Positions 26,556 through 35,259 of a DNA stretch of 64,000 nt are shown one piece after another. The DNA is from Phyllobacterium trifolii (GTDB lineage: Bacteria; Pseudomonadota; Alphaproteobacteria; Rhizobiales; Rhizobiaceae). The stretch covers positions 61,350-125,349 of the forward strand of contig NZ_JACHXN010000018.1 in the NCBI RefSeq assembly GCF_014192095.1. Reading direction: 5' to 3'. Position 1 is the stretch's first letter, and each line of letters opens with the position of its first letter. Below the pieces are notes generated by a model. The model did not search any database and was not told the origin of the DNA. It worked only from the letters and a program-made list of their open reading frames with translations. The position numbers and the translations under genes were made by a program.

Positions 26556-27137
26556 TTAGCGATTGTGGCCGGGCACCCATAACACGTCCTTCGCGCCGTT
26601 GTCATTGACCACCCGGGCCGCGACGAAGAGAAAATCCGACACGCGGTTGATGTATTTCAGGGCGGCCGGTGTGACCGTCTCGTCAGGCTTCTGCGCGAGT
26701 TCGACCATGTGCCGCTCGGCGCGGCGCGCAACAGTGCGGGCGAGATGCAGCGCGGCGGATGCGGGCGAACCGCCGGGCAGCACAAAGGAGCGCAATGGCG
26801 CGAGGTTTGCGTTCAACCGGTCAATCTCCGCTTCAAGCCGCAGGACCTGGTTGTCGATAATGCGCAAGGGCTCATAAGGAAGCGTTTCGCCTGTGTCGGG
26901 CGTTGCAAGATCGGCACCGAGATCGAAGAGGTCGTTCTGGATGCGCATGAGCATGGCGTCGAGTTCGGGGAAGGCTTTTTCCGTATGAAGCCGCGCAAGC
27001 CCGAGACAAGAATTCGCTTCGTCCACGGTGCCGTAGGCTTCAACGCGCAAATCATGTTTCAGACGCCGTTCGCCGCTGCCGAGACCGGTCGTGCCGTCAT
27101 CGCCGGTCCGAGTGTATATCTTGTTGAGCTTGACCAT
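26556..27137 (-). CDS. Cob(I)alamin adenosyltransferase, PduO type
   Basis: A 193-residue enzyme that adds the adenosyl group of ATP to cob(I)alamin. Seen: the ATP-binding N-terminus KLNKIYTRTGDDGTTGLGSGERR, AYGTVDEANSCLGLAR, and the C-terminal ARTVARRAERHMVEL and KYINRVSDFLFVAAR blocks of the PduO family. ATG 27137 is chosen because the family N-terminus begins there. The HIG1-type gene ends 13 bases upstream on the same strand. Confidence 0.94.
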   Translation of the reverse strand: MVKLNKIYTRTGDDGTTGLGSGERRLKHDLRVEAYGTVDEANSCLGLARLHTEKAFPELDAMLMRIQNDLFDLGADLATPDTGETLPYEPLRIIDNQVLRLEAEIDRLNANLAPLRSFVLPGGSPASAALHLARTVARRAERHMVELAQKPDETVTPAALKYINRVSDFLFVAARVVNDNGAKDVLWVPGHNR

Positions 27138-27150
27138 ATGATTGGTGTCT

Positions 27151-27348
27151 CTAGCCTGCCGCGCGGTGGAAATAGATTGCACCGACGATGAGGATGATGG
27201 CGACCAGCTGCAATAATATGCGCAATTGCATCATCTTGTTGGAGAAGTTGGCGTCGCCGCCCTTCATCATGTTGCGCAGGCCAATCAGAAGCACAATGGT
27301 CACCGCGGCAATTGCCACGAGCGCCAGAAATTTGAAAATAACATCCAT
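27151..27348 (-). CDS. HIG1-domain twin-transmembrane protein
   Basis: 65 residues with two membrane segments (about 5-23 and 43-60) joined by GLRNMMKGGDANFSNKMMQLRILLQ. The SNKMMQLRILLQ pattern is that of the HIG_1_N domain found in bacterial and mitochondrial respiratory-chain-associated proteins; involvement in respiratory complexes here is inferred. It probably shares an operon with the adenosyltransferase. Confidence 0.8.
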   Translation of the reverse strand: MDVIFKFLALVAIAAVTIVLLIGLRNMMKGGDANFSNKMMQLRILLQLVAIILIVGAIYFHRAAG

Positions 27349-27391
27349 ACTCTATTCCTTGATCGTCAGACTTGCCTGCAGTCTGCTCCTG

Positions 27392-28225
27392 TCACGACTG
27401 GCTCGCAAGCACGCGATATAGCGCACGTGCGGATAGAAATCTGCGGGCAAAGTTTGTAATTTTTGCCGGGCGTGTCACCAGATAATGAGGACGCGGGCGG
27501 GGATTTTCCAATGCGTCCTTAAGCACCGCATAGACCGCATCAGGACCGAGTTTAAATTTCGACTTGGTGCCGCCCCCCGAAAGCCGAGCTATCAGCCTGC
27601 GGTACTCGTCACGATGCACCGAGTTTTCGACGTCGATGTACTTTTCGATCTGCTTGCGGGCATTGTAGGTGAACCGCGTGGCGATGGGCCCTGGCTCGAT
27701 CAGCGACATTTGGACGCCTGAGCCTTCCAGTTCCATCCGCTGCACCAGCATCAGCCCTTCCAGCGCGAATTTTGATGCGACATAGGCGCCGCGCCATTTC
27801 ATCGGTACGAGGCCAAGGATGGACGAGCAGTGGACGATCCGGCCATGGCCCTGCTTGCGCATCACCGGTACAAGACACTGGGTGAGCTCATGCCAACCGA
27901 AGAAATTGCTGTCGAACTGTTCGCGCAGTCCATTGATGGGGAGATCTTCCACCGCGCCGGGCAAAGCGTAGGCGCCATTGTTGAAGAGGGCATCTAGCGT
28001 GCCGCCGGTTTCGCTGAGAACTGCTTCGACAAGCGCAGAGATCGATTCGGATTTGCTGTAGTCCATATAGAAGGCGGCGAATCCATCTGCTTGAAGCATT
28101 TCAATATCGGTGGGATTCCGGGCGGTCGCGAAGACGGTCCAGCCATCCTGCTTCAACGCCCGGGCACAATAGGCACCTATCCCGCTGGAACATCCTGTGA
28201 TCAAAATCGTTCTAGAACGGGTCAT
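27392..28225 (-). CDS. Short-chain dehydrogenase/reductase
   Basis: A 277-residue classical SDR. Seen: cofactor-binding TGCSSGIGAYCA near the N-terminus, NNGAYALPGA (NAG-type motif) and the active-site YVASKFALEG with serine in HCSSILG upstream. The substrate is not identifiable. ATG 28225 is preferred over GTG 28255 because the Rossmann strand RTILITG starts a few residues after it. It diverges from the YihY gene. Confidence 0.85.
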   Translation of the reverse strand: MTRSRTILITGCSSGIGAYCARALKQDGWTVFATARNPTDIEMLQADGFAAFYMDYSKSESISALVEAVLSETGGTLDALFNNGAYALPGAVEDLPINGLREQFDSNFFGWHELTQCLVPVMRKQGHGRIVHCSSILGLVPMKWRGAYVASKFALEGLMLVQRMELEGSGVQMSLIEPGPIATRFTYNARKQIEKYIDVENSVHRDEYRRLIARLSGGGTKSKFKLGPDAVYAVLKDALENPRPRPHYLVTRPAKITNFARRFLSARALYRVLASQS

Positions 28226-28320
28226 GTTTTCCGGATGTTTTTCAATTGATTGCACGAAAAGACTTCACATATTCCCCGGCGCCTTGCAATCTGCTCAGTT
28301 GAAGGGGCGAACAATCATCA

Positions 28321-29175
28321 ATGCGTAGGGCAAAATCTTTTCTTTGGCGTGTTGTCGTCGATACGTGGCGGCATTTCAGCACCGATGATGGTTGGGCGCT
28401 CGCAAGCCACGTTGCCCTTTCGGGAATTCTTGCGCTTTTTCCGTTCCTGATTTTTGCGACTTCGCTCGCAAGTTTTCTTGGGGCGAGCGCCTTTACCGAT
28501 ACGGCTGTTCATGTGATCTTCGATACTTGGCCGGAGGTAATCGCCAAGCCGATTGCGCAGGAAGTGCGCAATGTCCTCAATATCCAGCGCGGCGGCCTTT
28601 TGACGATCAGCGTGATCGCGGCGGCCTATTTTGCTTCAAACGGTATCGAAGCGCTGCGGGTGGCGCTCAACCGCGCCTATCGCGTGATCGATACGCGTTC
28701 GATCATCTATTGCCGCCTGCAAAGCCTCGGCTATGTGATAGTCGCAACAATCGGTATCATGGCCATCAGCTTCCTGCTGATCCTTGCGCCGCTCGCCATG
28801 CGTATAGCGACCATCTATATCCCGGAACTGGTTCTCGTATCAGGAACGATCAGTTTCTGGCGCTACTGTATTGCCTCGGCCGTGCTGATCATCGGCTTGC
28901 TGGTCGTGCATTTGTGGCTGCCGGCCGGGCACCGCCGGTTTGTCGAGATCTTGCCCGGCGTCCTGTTGACGCTGCTCGCATGGACCGTTGGCGCTACGAT
29001 CTTTGCAAGTTATCTCGAAACCTTTGCAACCTATGTGTCGACCTATGCGGGTCTCGCATCGATCATGGCGGCGATCGTTTTCCTCTATATCGTCGCGGCG
29101 ATCTTCATCATCGGCGCGGAAATCAACGCCGCGATCATCCGCTATTGGGAAATCGAGGAAGCCACGCGTCTCTGA
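28321..29175 (+). CDS. YihY/BrkB-family inner-membrane protein
   Basis: A 284-residue polytopic protein of the YihY/UPF0761 family (once called RNase BN); the function is not established. Seen: GWALASHVALSGILALFPFLIF, which is the family's N-terminal segment, about six membrane segments, and AEINAAIIRYWE near the C-terminus, the conserved family end. Its 3' end overlaps the convergent DMT transporter gene by 34 bases. Confidence 0.87.
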   Translation: MRRAKSFLWRVVVDTWRHFSTDDGWALASHVALSGILALFPFLIFATSLASFLGASAFTDTAVHVIFDTWPEVIAKPIAQEVRNVLNIQRGGLLTISVIAAAYFASNGIEALRVALNRAYRVIDTRSIIYCRLQSLGYVIVATIGIMAISFLLILAPLAMRIATIYIPELVLVSGTISFWRYCIASAVLIIGLLVVHLWLPAGHRRFVEILPGVLLTLLAWTVGATIFASYLETFATYVSTYAGLASIMAAIVFLYIVAAIFIIGAEINAAIIRYWEIEEATRL

Positions 29176-30026
29176 CCTGTCGAGAGGGCAACGCCTAGGC
29201 TGGCAATGACCATTCCCACCAATTGAAACGGTGTCAGTGTTTCGCCGAACAGCGCATAGGCCATCAGTGCCGTGACTCCCGGAACCAGATAGAACAGCGA
29301 TGCAACCTTGGACACCGCTCCCTGATTGATGAGCAGCATCAGCAGAAGCACGGCGCCGATCGACAGGACGAATACCAGCCAGAACATGGCGAATATCAAT
29401 TCGCCCGACCAGACGATCGTGTGCGTCTCCAGCAACAGCGAGCATATGCCAGTGAGTACGGCAGCGCCGAGATATTGCAGGGTCGTACCCGCCTTCAGGT
29501 CGATAGTGCCGACGAAGCGTTTTTGCCAGACAGTGCCAATACTGATGGCGACAACTGAAAAGATTGCTGCCGAAACGGTCGCCGGGGTGATGCCACCGGC
29601 GGAAATGACGAGCTTCGGCCAAAGGACCATGGCGACGCCGATGCAGCCGACGGCAAGCCCGGCCCAATGGCGCGGCTGGATGGTTTCGCCGAGTACCAGC
29701 CCCGCGATCAGGGCTGTGATCAAGGGCTGCAGCCCGACAACCAGTGCCGACATGCCTGCGGGCAATCCATTGTGAATGGCCCAGAAGGCGGCGCCGAGAT
29801 AGGCCCCGTGGATGAGGCACCCCGCAATGATGGCGTGCATTGCGCCGCGCCTGTTTGGCCAGTGATTGCCGTCCAGAACAACCCAAAGACCAAGAATTGC
29901 TCCCGCGATCAGAAACCGTATCGTGAGGAAATAGAACGGCTCCATATAGGGCATGGCGTAGCGCGCGCCGATGAAGCCGGTGGCCCAAAGAACGACGAAC
30001 AGAGCGGGGAAATAGCGGACAGGCAT
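29142..30026 (-). CDS. EamA/DMT-family transporter
   Basis: A 294-residue permease with ten hydrophobic segments arranged as two EamA repeats (for example LFVVLWATGFIGARYAMPY at the start and AVLTGICSLLLE in the second half). The substrate is unknown; relatives export amino acids or metabolites. ATG 30026 (MPVRYFPALF) starts right at the first membrane segment; ATG 30053 would add nine residues. Its last codons overlap the 3' end of the YihY-type gene on the other strand. Confidence 0.85.
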   Translation of the reverse strand: MPVRYFPALFVVLWATGFIGARYAMPYMEPFYFLTIRFLIAGAILGLWVVLDGNHWPNRRGAMHAIIAGCLIHGAYLGAAFWAIHNGLPAGMSALVVGLQPLITALIAGLVLGETIQPRHWAGLAVGCIGVAMVLWPKLVISAGGITPATVSAAIFSVVAISIGTVWQKRFVGTIDLKAGTTLQYLGAAVLTGICSLLLETHTIVWSGELIFAMFWLVFVLSIGAVLLLMLLINQGAVSKVASLFYLVPGVTALMAYALFGETLTPFQLVGMVIASLGVALSTGQRRVASSISQ

Positions 30027-30093
30027 AGTCACGGGACCGGATCTGGAATGCATTGTGCTGCTGATCTATACCCGAACGAGCAGTGGCGATAGA

Positions 30094-30954
30094 TCACAAC
30101 CCGATCATGGCGTGTATCTCCTGACAGGTGACACCTTCTTGCCGCAGTGAACGCAACGCGGTGTCCTTGCGGCTTTTCGAAAGTTTCTCCCCGTCGTGAT
30201 CCAGGATAAGTGCATGGTGATGATAGAGAGGGGGCTCGATATCGAACAATCGCTGCAGCAGCCGATGGACACTTGTGGCCTCGAAAAGGTCCTTGCCGCG
30301 CACGACGTGGGTGATGCCTTGCAACGCATCGTCGATGACGACGGATAGATGATAGCTCGTCGGCATATCCTTTCGCGCAATGATGACGTCACCCCAAACG
30401 CGCGGTGCGGTTTCAACAGCGCGGTTCTCAGGTGCAAGTTCGGTCCAGAAAAGTGGCTCGCCGATATGTTCAAGCGCACGGTCCATGTTCAAACGCCATG
30501 AAAACGGTTGTCCTTCGCCGATACGCCGTTCGCGCTCGGCGTTTGAAAGCTGCCGGTCCGTTGGCGGATAGAGCAGGGCTCCGTCCGGATCGCGCGGCCA
30601 ACCTCCATTTCCGCCAAGGTTTTCGATTTCGTGTTTGATCTCGCCGCGGCTCAGAAACGCTGGATAAACAAGCTCCATATCGATCAGCCTGTCGAGCGCC
30701 TCGCTGTAGACAGGGAAGTGTTCCGACTGGCGGCGGACAGGCTTCTCCCAATCGAAGCCGATCCAGTGCAGGTCCTCCTGCATCGTCTGTTCGAGTTCCG
30801 GCGTGCAGCGCTCCCGGTCGATATCCTCCATGCGCAGGAGCAATCTGCCGCCTGCATCGCGCGCCATTTGCTGGTTGAGCAACGCGGAATAGGCATGGCC
30901 GAGGTGCAGATGGCCATTGGGACTGGGGGCAAAACGGAATACCGGAACTGTCAT
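30094..30954 (-). CDS. gluQ: Glutamyl-Q tRNA(Asp) synthetase
   Basis: A 286-residue truncated glutamyl-tRNA-synthetase paralog that attaches glutamate to queuosine in tRNA-Asp. Seen: FRFAPSPNGHLHLGHA with the HIGH-like HLGH at 17-20, RMEDIDRERC, VRGKDLFEATSVHRLLQ, and the KMSKS equivalent KLSKSRKD near the C-terminus. There is no anticodon-binding domain, which separates GluQ from GltX. ATG 30954 is chosen by family N-terminus; the upstream extension has no similarity. Confidence 0.93.
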   Translation of the reverse strand: MTVPVFRFAPSPNGHLHLGHAYSALLNQQMARDAGGRLLLRMEDIDRERCTPELEQTMQEDLHWIGFDWEKPVRRQSEHFPVYSEALDRLIDMELVYPAFLSRGEIKHEIENLGGNGGWPRDPDGALLYPPTDRQLSNAERERRIGEGQPFSWRLNMDRALEHIGEPLFWTELAPENRAVETAPRVWGDVIIARKDMPTSYHLSVVIDDALQGITHVVRGKDLFEATSVHRLLQRLFDIEPPLYHHHALILDHDGEKLSKSRKDTALRSLRQEGVTCQEIHAMIGL

Positions 30955-31034
30955 GAGTGATGAGTGGCGTTCTTGCGTGGGTATCGAGGCAATTGATACG
31001 GTGTTTCCCAAACGAAGCAAAGTGAACGATTGAA

Positions 31035-31679
31035 ATGCGCAGAATTGATACGCTCGAGGATATTGCGGAAGGGCTGGAAGCCTTGCTGCAAACCCACCCG
31101 GAACTTGCGGCGATAGCGGAACGCGCCGGGCCACTGCCGTTGCGCCGCTCCGTCCCGGGCTTCGAGAGCCTTGCCTCGGTGATCGTTTCGCAGCAGGTCT
31201 CCAAGGCCAGTGCCGATTCGATCTGGAAGCGGCTTGTCAGCATCATCGATCCCCTAACTCCGGAAAACTATCTTGCGGCCGGCGAAGAGGCGTGGCGGGT
31301 TGCCGGCTTATCCCGTGCAAAGCAGGCGACTCTCGCCCGGATCAGCGAAGCGGTCATTGCCGGAGAACTCGATCTTACTGCTTTGGCGGATATGCCGATC
31401 GACGAGGCCATGCAGGTCATGACCAATGTGAAGGGCATCGGTCCCTGGACGGCGGAAGTCTACTTGCTGTTTTCCGCGGGCCATGCGGATGTCTTCCCGT
31501 CGGGCGACGTCGCTCTCCAGCATGCCTATGCCCATGCCTATGGCGAATCAGTGCGGCCGGACTCCAAGGCTCTGCGGCTGTTTGCCGAGCGCTGGACCCC
31601 GTGGCGCGGTGTTGCCGCCCGACTTTTCTGGGCTTACTATGCCGCAACGCGTGGCCGCGATGGCACACCAGTGCCATGA
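31035..31679 (+). CDS. DNA-3-methyladenine glycosylase II (AlkA-type)
   Basis: A 214-residue HhH-GPD superfamily glycosylase that removes alkylated bases. Seen: the VIVSQQVSKASADSIWKRL helix, helix-hairpin-helix VKGIGPWTAEVYLL at 132-145 and the catalytic Asp158 in FPSGDVALQ. It lacks the N-terminal beta domain of E. coli AlkA, like yeast MAG-type enzymes. It diverges from gluQ. Confidence 0.9.
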   Translation: MRRIDTLEDIAEGLEALLQTHPELAAIAERAGPLPLRRSVPGFESLASVIVSQQVSKASADSIWKRLVSIIDPLTPENYLAAGEEAWRVAGLSRAKQATLARISEAVIAGELDLTALADMPIDEAMQVMTNVKGIGPWTAEVYLLFSAGHADVFPSGDVALQHAYAHAYGESVRPDSKALRLFAERWTPWRGVAARLFWAYYAATRGRDGTPVP

Positions 31680-31765
31680 AGTTGAAATAACGGGGTTTTT
31701 CCTAAGCAAACACCGCAATTTGCTTCACATTCCTGTCACGTCCAGCTTACAATAATGCAAGCCTG

Positions 31766-32347
31766 ATGGTTGGATTGGGAGTTGATTCCTTGACAATAGC
31801 CGTCTCGCCGGACGGGTTACCGGCTCTGGTACTCAATGCGGACTACCGTCCGCTCAGTTATTATCCCTTGTCGCTCTGGTCCTGGCAGGACGCGATCAAG
31901 GCGGTTTTTCTTGACCGTGTGAACATCGTCGCCGAATACGAGCACGAGGTTTCCTCGCCCTCCTTCGCGATGCGGCTACCCAGCGTGGTATCGCTCAAGA
32001 CCTACATCAAACCTTCGCGCAATCCTGCCTTTACCCGGTTCAACGTCTTCCTGCGTGACCGGTTCGAATGCCAATATTGCGGCTCGGAAGAAGATCTGAC
32101 TTTCGATCATGTCATCCCGCGCTGTGCCGGCGGCGAGACGATCTGGCAGAATGTCGTGGCGGCCTGTTCACCTTGCAATCTTCGCAAGGGCGGTCTGATG
32201 CCCAACCGTGCCAAAATGTGGCCGCGGCAGAAGCCCTATGAGCCGACAGTGCATGATCTGCACAATAACGGCCGGCTGTTTCCGCCAAACCATCTGCACG
32301 AAAGCTGGATGGATTATCTCTACTGGGATGTCGAGCTGGAACCCTGA
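31766..32347 (+). CDS. HNH endonuclease family protein
   Basis: 193 residues with a zinc-type HNH domain: Cys102 and Cys105 (CQYC), Asp114-His115 (FDHVIPRC), Asn129 and Cys134-Cys137 (CSPCN). The N-terminal LVLNADYRPLSYYPLSLWSWQDAI is a conserved family block often seen beside HNH domains in alphaproteobacteria and cyanobacteria. The physiological role is unknown; no phage or restriction genes are nearby. The gene ends exactly where a family B repeat begins. Confidence 0.88.
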   Translation: MVGLGVDSLTIAVSPDGLPALVLNADYRPLSYYPLSLWSWQDAIKAVFLDRVNIVAEYEHEVSSPSFAMRLPSVVSLKTYIKPSRNPAFTRFNVFLRDRFECQYCGSEEDLTFDHVIPRCAGGETIWQNVVAACSPCNLRKGGLMPNRAKMWPRQKPYEPTVHDLHNNGRLFPPNHLHESWMDYLYWDVELEP

Positions 32348-32489
32348 GACCTCTGCCAATCCACCCCGATGGCCATCTGATGTGGTTTTCTGCGCTTCCG
32401 TTGCTCACGAGCCCAAAAGTTCGCTGCGCTACGGTTCTCGAAAACCACAACCAGCTGACTCAGCGGGATGAATTTTCAGATGGTCCTCA
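32345..32489. repeat. Palindromic intergenic element, family B copy 2
   Basis: 145 bases starting at the TGA stop of the HNH gene. Left end TGAGACC, right end GGTCCTCA; the inner arms share GGTTTTCTGCGCTTCCG and CTCGAAAACCAC with the other family B copies. It lies between the convergent HNH and dsbB genes and could act as a two-way terminator. Confidence 0.8.
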
Positions 32490-32498
32490 GCGACGGCG

Positions 32499-33002
32499 CT
32501 ACGCCTTCGCTGCGCCCCGGAAGGCAATGACCATCAGAATAAAGCTGGCGATGGCATTCCAGCCGGCAAAGGACAGTCCAAGCACGCGCAGCGCGGCCGT
32601 ATCGCATGCGGGCGGGTGAATGGCGTTCATATCCTTCAGAAGATTACCCGCATCGGTGGTGATCGACATGGACACCGCGGTGCAATCCGTCGGGCCGGCC
32701 CAGAATTTCCATTCAACGCCGGCGTGGAAGATGGCAAGGCCGAGGCCAATGAGCATGAGCAGCCCGCCAAGTGCCAGCAGGAGACGCGTAAGGCTCGCTG
32801 GCCATTTCAGGCTGGACGAGGCAACAGCCAATGCCATCAGCGGAATGCCGGCATAATAGGGGAAGCGCTGCTCCAGGCACAATTTGCAGGGCAGATACCC
32901 GCCGATATATTGAAAACCGAGCGCGGACCCGACCGTGACAACCATTGCGAGGAAGAGAAATACAGCCGTCCTGAAATGGATGGGGGAATTCGTTGCAGTC
33001 AT
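32499..33002 (-). CDS. dsbB: Disulfide bond formation protein DsbB
   Basis: A 167-residue four-helix inner-membrane protein that reoxidises DsbA with quinone. Seen: four hydrophobic segments; the first cysteine pair Cys39/Cys42 in YLPCKLCLEQR at the periplasmic end of helix 1; and the second pair Cys107 (GPTDCTA) and Cys133 (PPACD) in the long periplasmic loop. All four catalytic cysteines are present. Follows the YqaA gene on the same strand. Confidence 0.92.
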   Translation of the reverse strand: MTATNSPIHFRTAVFLFLAMVVTVGSALGFQYIGGYLPCKLCLEQRFPYYAGIPLMALAVASSSLKWPASLTRLLLALGGLLMLIGLGLAIFHAGVEWKFWAGPTDCTAVSMSITTDAGNLLKDMNAIHPPACDTAALRVLGLSFAGWNAIASFILMVIAFRGAAKA

Positions 33003-33017
33003 AATATCTTGACGTCC

Positions 33018-33608
33018 TTACAACTGGGTGTAGTGGAACAGAGCATAGAGCAAAATCAGGACAAGCGCCGCTGCGCCCGCGATCAGGCCGAGCCGCTTTT
33101 CGATGAAGTGGCGAATGGGTTCGCCGTAGCGCCGCAAAAGCCAGGCGAGGAAGAAAAAGCGCGCCCCGCGCGCAAGCACCGCCGAGACGATGAACAGCCA
33201 GATATTGATACCTGCCGCTCCGGAAAGGATCGTCACGACCTTGATCGGCGGCAGATGGGCCAGGCCCGATGTGACGAGCAGGAGCAGGATCGCATCGGCG
33301 CTCGTCGAACCGCGCAACTGTTCGAAGGCATCGAGCTTGCCGTACATTTCAAGGATCGGCTTCGCCAATGTCTCATAGGCATAGTAGCCGAGCAGCCAGC
33401 CCGCTATGCCGCCGAGGACAGATGCGATGGTTGCCACCAGCGCATAGCGATATGCCCGTTCAGGACGTGCCAGTGCCATCGGCAGGAACAGCACGTCGGC
33501 GGGGACAAGAAACACCGAGCTTTCGATGAACGCGATGACGGCAAGCCAGACTTCCGCCGATTTGCGCGCAGCCAGAGACATGGTCCAATCGTATAGTCTG
33601 CGCAGCAT
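33018..33608 (-). CDS. YqaA/DedA-like (SNARE-associated/VTT) membrane protein
   Basis: A 196-residue polytopic protein of the YqaA branch of the VTT/DedA superfamily, whose members are linked to lipid scrambling and envelope homeostasis. Seen: ESSVFLVPADVLFLPMALARPERA (the conserved E...P turn), GGIAGWLLGYY and GLAHLPPIKVVTILSGAAG. ATG 33608 with AGGAAC upstream is preferred to ATG 33722, since the longer N-terminus is unlike the family. Probably in one operon with dsbB (15-base gap). Confidence 0.85.
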   Translation of the reverse strand: MLRRLYDWTMSLAARKSAEVWLAVIAFIESSVFLVPADVLFLPMALARPERAYRYALVATIASVLGGIAGWLLGYYAYETLAKPILEMYGKLDAFEQLRGSTSADAILLLLVTSGLAHLPPIKVVTILSGAAGINIWLFIVSAVLARGARFFFLAWLLRRYGEPIRHFIEKRLGLIAGAAALVLILLYALFHYTQL

Positions 33609-33794
33609 CAAATCGGTTCCTGTGGGGGAGGCTATTTTGAAAAGTCGGGTGATCTTTAGAGCAAACCGCAGCCAAATGGAATCGTTTCGCTCAATTTTTG
33701 CCAAGGCTGGTTTCTTGGCCATTCGCCTCTATTTGTCTCGTGCGGGCAGGGCAACACACGACTGTGTTACATTTAAGAAATCATCTTATTGTTG

Positions 33795-33824
33795 TTGACC
33801 GAAGGGTGGCTCTGCATGTATTTG
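33795..33824 (+). promoter_or_regulatory. Possible promoter of tRNA-Leu
   Basis: TTGACC (33795-33800) and TATTTG (33819-33824) are 18 bases apart, about 44 bases before the tRNA. The -10 is weak. Read by eye. Confidence 0.35.
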
Positions 33825-33867
33825 GCTTTTCACGGTCGTGGGTTCACCCATGTCCGACGCTCTTGCG

Positions 33868-33952
33868 GCCCCCTTGGCGGAATTGGTAGACGCGCCTGAC
33901 TCAAAATCAGGTTCCGAAAGGAGTGCTGGTTCGATTCCGGCAGGGGGCACCA
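33868..33952 (+). tRNA. tRNA-Leu, anticodon CAA
   Basis: 85 nt including an encoded CCA (33950-33952). The acceptor stem GCCCCCT (33868-33874) pairs with AGGGGGC (33942-33948). The anticodon stem CCTGA/TCAGG encloses CTCAAAA with anticodon CAA at 33902-33904. A variable arm of the long, class II type fits leucine, and the T loop is GGTTCGATTCC. It reads UUG codons. Confidence 0.97.
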
Positions 33953-33975
33953 CACCTACCCAATCCCACGAACAT

Positions 33976-35259
33976 TCACTTCCGGCCGGTCAAGTTCCGC
34001 AAACGCTCGCGGACCAGTCGCGCGATATTCTGCGTGCGCCGGTAAAGGTGAAGCTGTGAAGCTGCCTGCCGGGCGGCGCGGTCGGCGGCGGGTGTCAATC
34101 CGATCACCAGCGTGCCGACGGGTTCACGCTCCATGAACAGGCGCGACGCGACAGGATGGTCGGGTACGGCACAGGAATCGGTCCGGTCGATGTTGGGATC
34201 GTCCAGATGGTTTTTCAGCATCTCGATCATCAGGAGAACGCCGGGCGAATAGGTAGCGAGGCTCTCGTCATAGGCGGTCTTCCACGTCCAAGCTTCGCCG
34301 GCTTCGACAAAGACCACGAGGACGGCGATGGTCTTGCCGTCGAGTTCGAGTGTGTGGATGCGGGCGAGATCGCGGGTCGCGAGGTTGTTGACCGCCTCGC
34401 GGGCAAAGGCAGCACGGAAACGGTCGACCGCCATGGCGGAACCGCGCTGGCCTTTCCAGCCGCTCGCTTCGAGCACGAGGAAGTCCTCCAGCCGTACGCG
34501 GATATCTTCCTCGCTGCGGCTGACGGTGTAGGTCAGCTTGCCCTTGTCGGCGAGGCGGCGCCACAGCCGGCGATATTCCTTGGCGTGCTTGGCACCAATG
34601 GCATCACGCAAGTACTCTTCGCCTTCCTTGGCGCTTTCAAGGAAGGGGCGTTCGACCTGGTTGACGGTCACCATTGTAAGATTACGGTCCAGCGCGATGG
34701 AGCGGATCAGCTGTGCTGCAGTGCGGTTCAGCAGTATGTCGGGCAAAACCAGAATCTCTGGGAACTTCAGGTGCTTGCGCCCCAGCATGTCGAACAGGTC
34801 ATTGAGGACCCCGACCGGATCGTCGCGGTCGATCAACGGCGTGCCCTGTGGTCCGAAGGGCGTGGCCCAGGCGCGGATGATGGAAGCCGTTACATTGAAA
34901 CCCGGCCGTTCGATCGTATAGGGCATGAGGAAGCGCAGACGGCTCTTCACATCGTTCTCGTCGCGCATGACCATGAAGCGAACCTGCCGGTCGTCAAGGC
35001 GTGGCATTGCGGGGGCGAGGAAACGCGGATTGAAGAAGATGTTGGGCTCGACCGTGCGATACGTCAGATATTCAAGCTCATCGAGGAGTTCGAAACCGGC
35101 GGAGGCAGAATAGACGGAAAGCTTGCGCGGAACGGCACGCGTGCCGAGGGTCTCCTCGAGCTGCTTGGTCGCCTCGTGCGACTCGAAGCCCGAGAGCTGG
35201 GAGAGGATCTGCGAGGACGGGCCTCCGGCAAGTTCTTCGAGAAGCGGTATGGCTGCCAT
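33976..35259 (-). CDS. GNAT/CelD-BcsL-like acyltransferase
   Basis: A 427-residue protein of the CelD/BcsL (BioF2-like) acetyltransferase group, with two GNAT-like halves. Seen: KEYRRLWRRLADKGKLTY, RLEDFLVLEASGWKGQRGSAM, IHTLELDGKTIAVLVVFVEAGEAWTWKTAYDESLATYSPGVLL, which form the typical C-terminal domain. Such enzymes modify surface polysaccharides. Its start codon overlaps the stop of the flippase gene by one base, indicating co-translation, and supports a role in extracellular glycan assembly. Confidence 0.84.
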   Translation of the reverse strand: MAAIPLLEELAGGPSSQILSQLSGFESHEATKQLEETLGTRAVPRKLSVYSASAGFELLDELEYLTYRTVEPNIFFNPRFLAPAMPRLDDRQVRFMVMRDENDVKSRLRFLMPYTIERPGFNVTASIIRAWATPFGPQGTPLIDRDDPVGVLNDLFDMLGRKHLKFPEILVLPDILLNRTAAQLIRSIALDRNLTMVTVNQVERPFLESAKEGEEYLRDAIGAKHAKEYRRLWRRLADKGKLTYTVSRSEEDIRVRLEDFLVLEASGWKGQRGSAMAVDRFRAAFAREAVNNLATRDLARIHTLELDGKTIAVLVVFVEAGEAWTWKTAYDESLATYSPGVLLMIEMLKNHLDDPNIDRTDSCAVPDHPVASRLFMEREPVGTLVIGLTPAADRAARQAASQLHLYRRTQNIARLVRERLRNLTGRK

